Positions 1-6,764 of a stretch of 6,832 nucleotides of DNA are shown here, one piece after another. Source of the DNA: Clostridia bacterium (GTDB lineage: Bacteria > Bacillota > Clostridia > Christensenellales > CAG-138); contig JAFSFN010000021.1 of assembly GCA_017435185.1 (NCBI GenBank), positions 1 through 6,832 of the forward strand, given 5' to 3'. Position numbers and translations under genes: made by a program. The stretch's first letter is position 1, and each line of letters begins with the position of its first letter. The notes under the pieces are model-generated. The model worked only from the letters and a program-made list of their open reading frames with translations, had not been told where the DNA came from and did no database searches.

Positions 1-396
<396 letters not shown>

Positions 397-405
397 TTAC
401 CGAGT

Positions 406-423
406 TTGTGCAATCTCTCACAC
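406..423. promoter_or_regulatory. Candidate Rex (redox-sensing repressor) operator in the gap leader
   Basis: The 18 bases TTGTGCAATCTCTCACAC form an imperfect inverted repeat (TTGTG...CACAC). Against the known Rex operator pattern TTGTGAA-N4-TTCACAA, the left half matches 6 of 7 positions and the right half 5 of 7. The site begins just downstream of the transcription start predicted from the -10 at 431-436, where a bound repressor would block gap transcription. Rex is known to regulate gap and fermentation genes in several Firmicutes lineages, releasing DNA when NADH rises. The match is seen in the sequence. Its function and the presence of a rex gene in this genome are inferred. Confidence 0.45.
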
Positions 424-430
424 ATACTTA

Positions 431-459
431 ATATTAGTATAATTGCCTGAATTATGCAA
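431..459 (-). promoter_or_regulatory. Predicted sigma-A-type promoter of gap
   Basis: On the minus strand, TTGCAT (plus-strand 454-459) and TAATAT (431-436) are separated by exactly 17 bases, matching the -35/-10 layout of housekeeping promoters. The predicted start near 424 gives a leader of about 60 nt before the gap ATG. The location between the end of the glycosyltransferase and gap suggests gap has its own transcript. A consensus TTGACA slightly upstream (470-475) has no -10 at a suitable distance. Confidence 0.6.
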
Positions 460-498
460 GCTAAATTTTTGTCAATCTTTTATTTCCGTATGACAGAA

Positions 499-1446
499 TT
501 ACTGCTCATTATCTATGTTTATGGTCTCTCCGACAATGTAAAGCGGTCTGCCTTTGAGTTCGTCATACATACGGTTCATATATGCGCCTTGTATGCCCAA
601 AGCTAAAAGCGTCAGGCCGTTCAAAAGACCAAGTCCGCACAAACCCCATATCCAGGGAGCAAGACCCACTGTAAGTGAGCAGATAAGACTTGCAACAAAG
701 CCTGCGAGCGAAACAGCGGTCACAAAGCCACCGACGCCTGTCGCCAAAGTGAGCGGTCTGTCGGAAAAGCCGATAATACCGTCAAACGCAAGGCGAAGCA
801 TCTTTTTGAGCGTATACTTTGTTTTGCCTGCATATCTTTCGTGACGGACATACTCAACGGGAACAGCTTCAAAGCCCATCCAGCCGCTCATGCCGCGCAG
901 GAAGCGGTTATGCTCACGCATTTTCAAGAATACATCGGCAACCTTGCGGTCAATAAGGCGGAAATCGCCTGTATCGAGCGGAATGGCATTTGCGCTCATG
1001 GCCGCAAGCAAGCGATAGTAGCAGAATGCGGTGAACTTTTTGAATATTGTCTCGCCCTCTCTCTTGAGGCGCTTGCCGTATGCAATATCGGCACCGTTTT
1101 CCCAAGCCTTAACAAGGTCTGCAATTACCTCGGGCGGATCCTGAAGGTCTATGTCGATTATGACGAGTGCATCACCCTTTGCGGCATCCATACCGCAGGT
1201 AACAGCAAGCTGGTGACCGAAGTTTCTCGCAAATGAAAGCACCTTGACATGAGGATTCTTTTTTGCAATCGCACGGAGCTTGCTCATCGTGCTGTCACGA
1301 CTGCCGTCATTTACATAGATTATTTCGTAAGGATAGCCTATGTCACGCATGGCCTTGTCCATACACTCGAAAGAATACTCTACAACCTCTTCTTCGTTGT
1401 AGGCAGGCATAATCAGCGATATCATCTTTGTCTTTTCCATAGCCAT
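499..1446 (-). CDS. Family 2 glycosyltransferase, GtrB/DPM1-like, with two C-terminal membrane helices
   Basis: The 315-residue protein has the order of a polyprenyl-phosphate sugar transferase (GtrB, YkcC or ArnC-like). An N-terminal GT-A domain carries PAYNEE (14-19), VNDGSRDST (45-53), SFARNFGHQ (71-79) and the metal/nucleotide-binding DIDLQDPPE (98-106). Then come DTGDFRLIDR (158-167), RFLRGMSGW (181-189) and RHERYAGKTKY (201-211), the lipid-acceptor side motifs. Two hydrophobic segments at about 233-257 and 263-288 are the usual membrane hairpin. By family knowledge it moves a sugar from a nucleotide sugar to polyprenyl phosphate at the inner membrane face; the sugar cannot be told from sequence. 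Two starts are possible: ATG at 1446 is only 4 nt from the GGAG (plus-strand 1451-1454), while ATG at 1440 is 10 nt away and would drop the first two residues. No flippase (GtrA-like) or acceptor transferase is adjacent. The product is bounded by gap downstream and a divergent fba upstream. Confidence 0.9.
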   Translation of the reverse strand: MAMEKTKMISLIMPAYNEEEVVEYSFECMDKAMRDIGYPYEIIYVNDGSRDSTMSKLRAIAKKNPHVKVLSFARNFGHQLAVTCGMDAAKGDALVIIDIDLQDPPEVIADLVKAWENGADIAYGKRLKREGETIFKKFTAFCYYRLLAAMSANAIPLDTGDFRLIDRKVADVFLKMREHNRFLRGMSGWMGFEAVPVEYVRHERYAGKTKYTLKKMLRLAFDGIIGFSDRPLTLATGVGGFVTAVSLAGFVASLICSLTVGLAPWIWGLCGLGLLNGLTLLALGIQGAYMNRMYDELKGRPLYIVGETINIDNEQ

Positions 1447-1484
1447 ACTTCTCCTTTATTTTTTGAAAGCGGGTATTTTATATC

Positions 1485-1513
1485 ATTATAACGCTTTATT
1501 TCGATATCGACAA
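1485..1513 (-). promoter_or_regulatory. Predicted promoter of the glycosyltransferase gene
   Basis: Reading the minus strand, TTGTCG (plus-strand 1508-1513) is followed after 17 bases by a perfect TATAAT (1485-1490). The predicted start is near 1478, giving a leader of roughly 30 nt before the first ATG. Its -35 lies 7 bp from the -35 of the divergent fba promoter, so the two promoters are back to back and might interfere with each other. Confidence 0.65.
1501..1510. repeat. Perfect 10-bp palindrome TCGATATCGA between divergent promoters
   Basis: TCGATATCGA is its own reverse complement. It overlaps the -35 of the minus-strand glycosyltransferase promoter by three bases and ends 10 bp before the -35 of fba. 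A protein bound here could affect both genes. The symmetry does not extend cleanly beyond 10 bp, and I do not recognise it as the site of a known regulator, so an operator role is only a suggestion. Confidence 0.3.
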
Positions 1514-1520
1514 TTGTTTA

Positions 1521-1548
1521 TTGAAATCCGCTCCAAATATTGTATAAT
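1521..1548 (+). promoter_or_regulatory. Predicted sigma-A-type promoter of fba
   Basis: TTGAAA (1521-1526) and a perfect TATAAT (1543-1548) are separated by 16 bases. The expected start is near 1555, giving a leader of about 45 nt that ends in the AAGGAG ribosome binding site at 1584-1589. This promoter probably drives fba and the following DUF1292 gene together. Confidence 0.7.
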
Positions 1549-1599
1549 ATACATCAAAGGCGTAAATACTTAATTTTTCAAAAAAGGAGATATAACACA

Positions 1600-2535
1600 A
1601 TGGCACTCGTAACAACCAAAGAAATGTTCAAGAAGGCATACGAAGGCGGCTATGCTATCGGCGCATTCAATGTCAACAACATGGAGATCATCCAGGGCAT
1701 CACAGAAGCTGCAAAAGAACAGCAGGCTCCCTTGATCCTTCAGGTAAGCTCCGGCGCAAGAAAGTATGCTAACCACACATACCTCGTAAAGCTCGTTGAA
1801 GCTGCCATCATCGAAACAGACCTTCCCATCTGCCTCCACCTCGACCACGGTGATACATTTGAGCTCTGTAAGAGCTGTATCGACGGCGGCTTCACTTCCG
1901 TTATGATCGACGGCAGCCACCACGACTACGAAGACAACGTAGCTCTCACAAAGAAAGTCGTTGAATATGCACACGATCACGGCGTAGTCGTTGAAGGCGA
2001 ACTCGGCAAACTCGAAGGCGTTGAAGATGATGTTAAGGTCGCAGAGGGCGAAGGCTCCTACACAGATCCTGACCAGGTTCTCGATTTCGTAACACGCACC
2101 GGCGTTGACTCACTCGCTATCGCTATCGGCACAAGCCACGGCGCATACAAGTTCAAGCCCGGCATGAAGCCCCAGCTCCGCTTCGACATTCTTGACGAAG
2201 TTTCAAAGCGTTTGCCCGGCTTCCCCATCGTTCTCCACGGCGCAAGCTCTGTTATGCCCGAATTCGTTAAGATGATCAACGAAAACGGCGGCAACATGCC
2301 CGATGCTATCGGCATCCCCGAAGATATGCTCCGTGAAGCTGCAACAAAGGCAGTCTGCAAAATAAACATCGACTCCGACCTCCGTCTTGCAATGACAGGC
2401 ACAATCCGTAAGTATTTCGCAGAGAATCCCTCACACTTTGACCCCAGACAGTACCTCAAGCCCGCTCGCGAAGCTATCAAGGGCATGGTCGCTCACAAGA
2501 TCGTCAACGTTTTGGGCTGCAACGGCAAGGCTTGA
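1600..2535 (+). CDS. fba: Class II (zinc-dependent) fructose-bisphosphate aldolase
   Basis: This 311-residue cytoplasmic enzyme reversibly splits fructose 1,6-bisphosphate into glyceraldehyde 3-phosphate and dihydroxyacetone phosphate. Class II features are all present: GAFNVNN near the N-terminus (21-27), LHLDHGD (79-85) with the catalytic aspartate 82 and zinc-ligand His83, DGSHHDYEDN (104-113), VEGELG (131-136), GTSHGAYK (177-184) with His180, VLHGASS (211-217) with His213, and KINIDSDLR (254-262) in the phosphate-binding region. The length and the segment before KINIDSD fit the longer bacterial group rather than the 285-residue Bacillus type. I chose the ATG at 1600 because AAGGAG (1584-1589) sits 10 nt before it; the in-frame ATG at 1540 lies on the promoter -10 and cannot be the start. 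Isoleucine is almost always ATC, indicating high expression. A tagatose-bisphosphate aldolase is less likely given its standalone context. Confidence 0.96.
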   Translation: MALVTTKEMFKKAYEGGYAIGAFNVNNMEIIQGITEAAKEQQAPLILQVSSGARKYANHTYLVKLVEAAIIETDLPICLHLDHGDTFELCKSCIDGGFTSVMIDGSHHDYEDNVALTKKVVEYAHDHGVVVEGELGKLEGVEDDVKVAEGEGSYTDPDQVLDFVTRTGVDSLAIAIGTSHGAYKFKPGMKPQLRFDILDEVSKRLPGFPIVLHGASSVMPEFVKMINENGGNMPDAIGIPEDMLREAATKAVCKINIDSDLRLAMTGTIRKYFAENPSHFDPRQYLKPAREAIKGMVAHKIVNVLGCNGKA

Positions 2536-2540
2536 ACTAA

Positions 2541-2819
2541 ATGACAGACGAACGCACATATGTAACATTGGTAGACAACGACGGCGACGAGCTTGATTTT
2601 GAGCTCGTTGATGTCGTGCCTTATGACGGCGCGGAATATGCCGTACTGCTTCCTTACAATGAAGAAGACGGTGAAGCTGTCATACTTCTTCTCGTTCCCT
2701 CATCGGGCAATGATGATGATATGGACGATGAAGAACTCAAGGGCATTGACGACCCTGAGCTTTTGGAAGCTGTCTATCAGGAGTTTTTGAAGAGGCAGTC
2801 AGACGAAGGTGACATTTGA
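2541..2819 (+). CDS. DUF1292 / UPF0473 family small acidic protein
   Basis: The 92-residue protein has the pattern of the Firmicutes DUF1292 family: YVTLVDNDGDELDFELVDVV at the start (7-26), then EYAVLLPYNEEDGEAVILLL (32-51), an acidic linker DDDMDDEE (58-65), and a C-terminal helix ending DDPELLEAVYQEFLKRQ. It has no signal peptide, membrane segment or cysteine. The family's function is unknown; in many Firmicutes its members sit beside the Holliday-junction resolvase-like gene ruvX/yrrK, which is not seen here. Its ATG starts 5 bp after the fba stop with only a weak AAGG (2527-2530) before it, which lies inside fba, so translation probably depends on coupling to fba. It is very likely in the fba transcript, ended by the hairpin at 2843-2884. 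Confidence 0.85.
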   Translation: MTDERTYVTLVDNDGDELDFELVDVVPYDGAEYAVLLPYNEEDGEAVILLLVPSSGNDDDMDDEELKGIDDPELLEAVYQEFLKRQSDEGDI

Positions 2820-2842
2820 CAGCCGCTTGTAACTAAACAGTC

Positions 2843-2884
2843 AGGCAACCGCTCGGTTTGAATATTTTTTCTGTGCGGTTGCCT
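2843..2884 (+). terminator. Long-stem hairpin, probable terminator after fba-DUF1292
   Basis: AGGCAACCGC (2843-2852) pairs perfectly over 10 bp with GCGGTTGCCT (2875-2884), enclosing a 22-nt loop. The tail that follows (tcttgatttt) is only moderately T-rich. The loop itself contains a run of six T (2865-2870). A smaller alternative hairpin, AACC (2847-2850) with GGTT (2855-2858), lies before that run and would compete with the long stem. The position, 24 bp after the DUF1292 stop and before the thpR ribosome binding site, fits a terminator, but the weak tail leaves room for read-through or a processing or attenuation role. Confidence 0.5.
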
Positions 2885-2910
2885 TCTTGATTTTAAGCAG
2901 GAGACACGCT

Positions 2911-3447
2911 ATGCGAACATTTATCGCTATCGACCTTCCCCGCTCCATGAAGACGGAGCTTTCATCAATACTGCGTGAAGTAAAGCAGGTAAGTACCGGC
3001 GGTCGCTTCGTACCCGCCGACAGTTTTCACATCACGCTTCATTTTCTTGGCGATACCGACGACATCGTTTCTGTCGCAAATGCCATGCATGACGCTGTAA
3101 GAGGTATTCGCAAGTTCAATTTGCACTTAGGCAAATATTCAAGTTTTGAGAAAAACGGTTCCCACACCGCTTATATAGATGTCAAAGGCGAGCTTGATGA
3201 GCTTAACGTTTTGCACGAAGCTCTCGAAGCAGCGCTTTCACAACACGGTTTTCCGCGCGAGAGCAAGCGTTTTACTCCGCACATTACGCTCGGACGCAGT
3301 GTAACATATGACGAACTCACAGAGGGTGAGCTTATATCCTCCATCTCCCCCAACGCTTCTATGTCGGTAAGCGCAATAACGCTCTTCCAAAGCGAGCGCA
3401 TACAGGGGCGCATGGTCTACACTCCCCTCCACACGGAAAGATTCTGA
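2911..3447 (+). CDS. thpR: RNA 2',3'-cyclic phosphodiesterase (2H phosphoesterase, LigT family)
   Basis: The 178-residue protein has the typical ThpR length and opens with MRTFIAIDLP, the family's first strand. It carries both catalytic motifs of the 2H superfamily: HITL at 40-43 (in DSFHITLHFLG) and HITL at 124-127 (in FTPHITLGR). Members hydrolyse RNA 2',3'-cyclic phosphate ends to 2'-phosphates and can also join 2'-5' RNA halves in vitro; the cellular role in bacteria is unclear. The ATG at 2911 was chosen because AGGAG (2899-2903) lies 7 nt before it. An in-frame TTG at 2887 would fall next to the hairpin and lacks a ribosome binding site. The stop overlaps the addB ATG by one base (TGATG), implying one transcript and possible translational coupling with the DNA repair genes that follow. 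Confidence 0.93.
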   Translation: MRTFIAIDLPRSMKTELSSILREVKQVSTGGRFVPADSFHITLHFLGDTDDIVSVANAMHDAVRGIRKFNLHLGKYSSFEKNGSHTAYIDVKGELDELNVLHEALEAALSQHGFPRESKRFTPHITLGRSVTYDELTEGELISSISPNASMSVSAITLFQSERIQGRMVYTPLHTERF

Positions 3448-6400
3448 TGGCAGCGACCGTCACATACATAACAGGCAGAGCAGGTGCAGGTAAAAGCAGC
3501 CTGCTTCGAGGTATGATAAAAAACACACTTGACAGCGGCAGGCGTGTTTTTCTTATAGTGCCCGAACAGTTCACTTTTGAAACGGAAAAAGAACTTGCCG
3601 ACGATCTTGGCGGCGGACTTTTGGGTATGGGGGTATACTCATTCACCACGCTTTCAGAGTACATAATGGAAGAAAGCGGCATAAAAAGAATGTTCCTCTC
3701 TCCCCAGGGCAGGCGTATGCTCATACGCAGAGCAATATACAAAAACTCCTTCAAGCTGACTGCTTTTTCTTCAGTATCTTCACGAGCGGGATTTGCCGAA
3801 AAATGCGATGAGATATTTGAACTTTGCAGTCGTTTTGAGATATCGCCCGAAGCACTTACGCTCGCCGCTTCGTCACTTAAAAACGACGAGCTTCTTTCCC
3901 GAAAACTGCATGACCTTTCACTTCTCTACACCTCGTGCGATGAAGCTATGCGCAGAATGGGCGTCAGCAGTCGTGATGCTTTTCATGCAGTCGTAGACGC
4001 AATTCCCACATCATCACTCAAAGACGCCGCCGTATTTATCGACGGTTTTGATTTGATGACGGAACAGATATACAGCATTATAGGTGCAATGACAGAAGTC
4101 TGTGCAACACTCACGGTGACTGTGCGTACCGATGTTTCATCATCATGCCGTGACAAACACATATTCTACTCCGAGAATGTTACTTTTGACAGAGTAACCA
4201 AAGAAGCCCGAGAAAGAGGCTGTACCATAAAGACTATAACACTTCCGGGGCTGAGCACACGCTTCGTTACTCCTGCACTCATGCATTTGGAGCGTGAAGC
4301 GTTTGCATATCCGCCCAAGTGTTTTGACGGTGCGCCCGAAGGCATAAAAATATTTGCCGCTTCCGATCGCTATGCCGAAGCGGAAGCCGCCTGCGATGCC
4401 ATACTTTTTGCCGCAAAAAGCGGTATGCGCTTCCGTGACATGGCGATAATCGCTTCAGACATGACCACATATTCTCTCCCTGTCACGAGAGCATTGAAAT
4501 CACGAAACATACCCTGTTTTACCGATGTAAAACATTCGCTTTTGTCATATCCCGCTTCTCGTTTCATACTTTCTTCGCTCAACGCCGTACTTCACTCATT
4601 TTCACGCAATGATGTGCTTGAAGTGCTCAAAACAGGCATACTGCCCATAACAAAAGATGATGCTGAAATATTTGAAAACTATGTTCTTCGCTTCGGCATA
4701 AAAAACATGATGTTCACAAAGCCCTTTGAAAAAGGTGATGATCCTCTTGCAGTTGAAACAGCGGAAAATGTGCGTCTTGTTATCATGACACGGCTTTTCA
4801 AACTGCGTGAGGAGCTTTCGCACGCCGAAACATTCTCTCAAAAAGTCGAAGTTGTCTATGATTATATGGAACAAAACGGTTTGTATGAATATCAGGAAGA
4901 GCTGTGCCGCACACTTTTTGAGCAAAATCGTACGGAACTGATGGACGAAAACGCTCAGGTCATGAATATGCTCACAAAACTTTTGTCCGAGCTTCATTCG
5001 ATAATGGGCGCCGACAAAGTATCGACTCCGGAATTTGCCGCAATGTTCGAGGAGGGTCTTTCCTGCTATGAAGTGGGAAGCATACCTGCCACTGCTGACC
5101 AGATATTATTCGGAAGCGTAGGCAGAACAAGAGCAAGAAGTTTACGCGCCATATTCATACTCGGTGCTGTTGAGGGCGATTTTCCCCACTACACGCCCGA
5201 TGATTCGATAATCGACGACAAAGAGCTCGCTCGTTTGTCAGAACTCGGCTTAACACCCTGGTATTCCAGCGGCGACAAATCACTTGTCGCAATGACCGAT
5301 GTTTACAGCGCTGTTACAAAACCCCAGGAGCTTTTATACATCTCCTACCCATTATCGGCAGGCAGTGATTCGCCAATGCCGTGTGCGCTTGTGGACAGGC
5401 TGAGATATATATTCCCCGACATTAGAGTTGAGAGCAATGTTGAAGCCGTAAGCAAGTCGGCGAATACCGCCGTGTCGCTCAGCCCCGACGGTGCTTTTGC
5501 TTCGCTCGTAAAAAGACTTCGCCGCCTTGCGGACACTTCCGCTTCAGATGATGTTACGGCATTACTGTATTCGGAATTCTACAACTCCGACGAATATAAA
5601 AAGCGGCTTGAAAATGTTGAAGAAGCACTTTATTCTCAAAGTTCACCCGAACCGTTCGGCAGAGAGCTTGCGCTTGAGCTCTACGGCCGCAATCCTCACG
5701 GCAGTGCATCAAGGCTTGAAGCCTTTAATGCCTGTCCTTTTAAGCATTTTGCCAGATACGGACTTAAAATACTGCCAAGAAAAGAATACAAGGAACAAAA
5801 AGTGGATGAGGGCACATTCTGCCATGACGCTCTTGACAGATTCGTCGTGCTTCTTTTGGAGCTCAAAAAGCCGCTCAAAGAAGTTGATGATGCCGACCTT
5901 TCAAACATTCTTTCTTGTATTCTGCCCGAACTTTTGAAAGAACACAATCACGGCATACTGCTTTCATCCGCAAGATACAAGGCACTCGCAAAACGGCTTT
6001 GCACCACCGTGAAAGAAACTGCGGCAGCCATTTTGAAACAGCTTCAAAACAGTTCATTCGTGCCCTACGCCTCAGAGCTTGTTTTCGGCGATAGCGAAGA
6101 TGCTGTTTTTCCGTCCATAAAGCTCGATATAGGCGGCGGTAAGTTCTACAGTATTTCGGGCAAGATAGACCGTGTAGACACAGCTCACTCTCAAGACGGA
6201 GATGTATTCAGGGTCATCGATTATAAAGGAAGTGACCGCACTTTCAGCTTCTCCGACCTTTATCACGGACTTGCACTCCAGCTTCCTCTCTATATTTCGG
6301 CAGTGCTTGCCGCAAACAGTGCCGCAAGAATAGCGGGAATATATTATCAGACCTACAAAACACCTACAGCAAATGAGATGGCCTCCGCCGCAGATTTTGA

Positions 6401-6764
6401 AGAAGAACTTTTCAAACAGTTCCGTCTCCACGGTCTGACGCTTGCCGATGAGGAGATATTCAGTTTAAGCGGTGATGCTTCCCTTTCAAAATCGAATATG
6501 CTCAGCATAAAAGAGCTTGACAACATAACGGATTATGCACTTTCAAAAGCGACCGATACTGCCGTGAAGATATTTGACGGCAATGCCGATGTTTCACCCT
6601 ATCGCAGGGGCACAACAAAGACCGCCTGCGACTATTGCGATTATATGAGCGTGTGCCGATTTGACACAGTTCTTCACGGTTGTGCATACAGGAACGCATT
6701 TTCCCTCAAGCGTGCCGAATTTATGGAAAGGGTCAACGGTGACACAGATGGCTTGGACACATGA
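3447..6764 (+). CDS. addB: AddB subunit of the AddAB helicase-nuclease
   Basis: The 1105-residue protein is the partner of AddA in the complex that unwinds and resects double-strand DNA breaks for homologous recombination. The N-terminus has a complete Walker A motif GRAGAGKS (10-17). VFIDGFD (196-202) resembles a Walker B strand, and IFILGAVEGDFP (569-580) matches the conserved helicase-fold segment of AddB. The C-terminal RecB-type nuclease is intact by inspection: His793 in GTFCHDALDRF, GKIDRVD (905-911), VIDYK with Asp925 and Lys927, and QLPLY from Gln945. The four cysteines of the iron-sulfur staple are present: Cys763 in NACPFKHFARYG, then Cys1061, Cys1064 and Cys1070 in ACDYCDYMSVC. 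Keeping Walker A and the cysteine set argues for AddB rather than a streptococcal-type RexB. Length is slightly below the Bacillus protein (about 1166). The start overlaps the thpR stop, with GGAAAG (3435-3440) 6 nt upstream. ATA is a common isoleucine codon, unlike in fba. Confidence 0.96.
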   Translation: MAATVTYITGRAGAGKSSLLRGMIKNTLDSGRRVFLIVPEQFTFETEKELADDLGGGLLGMGVYSFTTLSEYIMEESGIKRMFLSPQGRRMLIRRAIYKNSFKLTAFSSVSSRAGFAEKCDEIFELCSRFEISPEALTLAASSLKNDELLSRKLHDLSLLYTSCDEAMRRMGVSSRDAFHAVVDAIPTSSLKDAAVFIDGFDLMTEQIYSIIGAMTEVCATLTVTVRTDVSSSCRDKHIFYSENVTFDRVTKEARERGCTIKTITLPGLSTRFVTPALMHLEREAFAYPPKCFDGAPEGIKIFAASDRYAEAEAACDAILFAAKSGMRFRDMAIIASDMTTYSLPVTRALKSRNIPCFTDVKHSLLSYPASRFILSSLNAVLHSFSRNDVLEVLKTGILPITKDDAEIFENYVLRFGIKNMMFTKPFEKGDDPLAVETAENVRLVIMTRLFKLREELSHAETFSQKVEVVYDYMEQNGLYEYQEELCRTLFEQNRTELMDENAQVMNMLTKLLSELHSIMGADKVSTPEFAAMFEEGLSCYEVGSIPATADQILFGSVGRTRARSLRAIFILGAVEGDFPHYTPDDSIIDDKELARLSELGLTPWYSSGDKSLVAMTDVYSAVTKPQELLYISYPLSAGSDSPMPCALVDRLRYIFPDIRVESNVEAVSKSANTAVSLSPDGAFASLVKRLRRLADTSASDDVTALLYSEFYNSDEYKKRLENVEEALYSQSSPEPFGRELALELYGRNPHGSASRLEAFNACPFKHFARYGLKILPRKEYKEQKVDEGTFCHDALDRFVVLLLELKKPLKEVDDADLSNILSCILPELLKEHNHGILLSSARYKALAKRLCTTVKETAAAILKQLQNSSFVPYASELVFGDSEDAVFPSIKLDIGGGKFYSISGKIDRVDTAHSQDGDVFRVIDYKGSDRTFSFSDLYHGLALQLPLYISAVLAANSAARIAGIYYQTYKTPTANEMASAADFEEELFKQFRLHGLTLADEEIFSLSGDASLSKSNMLSIKELDNITDYALSKATDTAVKIFDGNADVSPYRRGTTKTACDYCDYMSVCRFDTVLHGCAYRNAFSLKRAEFMERVNGDTDGLDT

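Noticed and set aside
451..475. Minus-strand TTGACA (470-475) with CATAAT (451-456) as the gap promoter
   Set aside because: The 13-base spacing is too short; TTGCAT-17-TAATAT is a better pair.
841..1236. Plus-strand open frame of 131 codons inside the glycosyltransferase gene
   Set aside because: It is the complement of the conserved glycosyltransferase domain, with no ribosome binding site and no recognisable motif.
1540..1599. Twenty-codon N-terminal extension of the aldolase from the ATG at 1540
   Set aside because: It would start on the -10 element of the fba promoter, lacks a ribosome binding site and is absent from the family; the ATG at 1600 has AAGGAG upstream.
1570..1980. Minus-strand open frame opposite the start of fba
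   Set aside because: It is a mirror of strongly codon-biased fba sequence; its valine- and cysteine-rich translation is not protein-like.
2058..2486. Minus-strand open frame opposite the end of fba
   Set aside because: It is antisense to the zinc-binding half of the aldolase and has no promoter or ribosome binding site.
2816..2821. Perfect TTGACA at the DUF1292 stop codon as a -35 for thpR
   Set aside because: No -10-like hexamer occurs 16-18 bases downstream; the nearest (TAAACA) is only 12 bases away.
4602..4997. Minus-strand open frame of 131 codons inside addB
   Set aside because: It is antisense to an intact AddB frame, with no initiation signals or family resemblance.
5527..5937. Plus-strand open frame of 136 codons within addB in another frame
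   Set aside because: It overlaps the AddB frame entirely, including the first iron-sulfur cysteine region, so it is a shadow frame.
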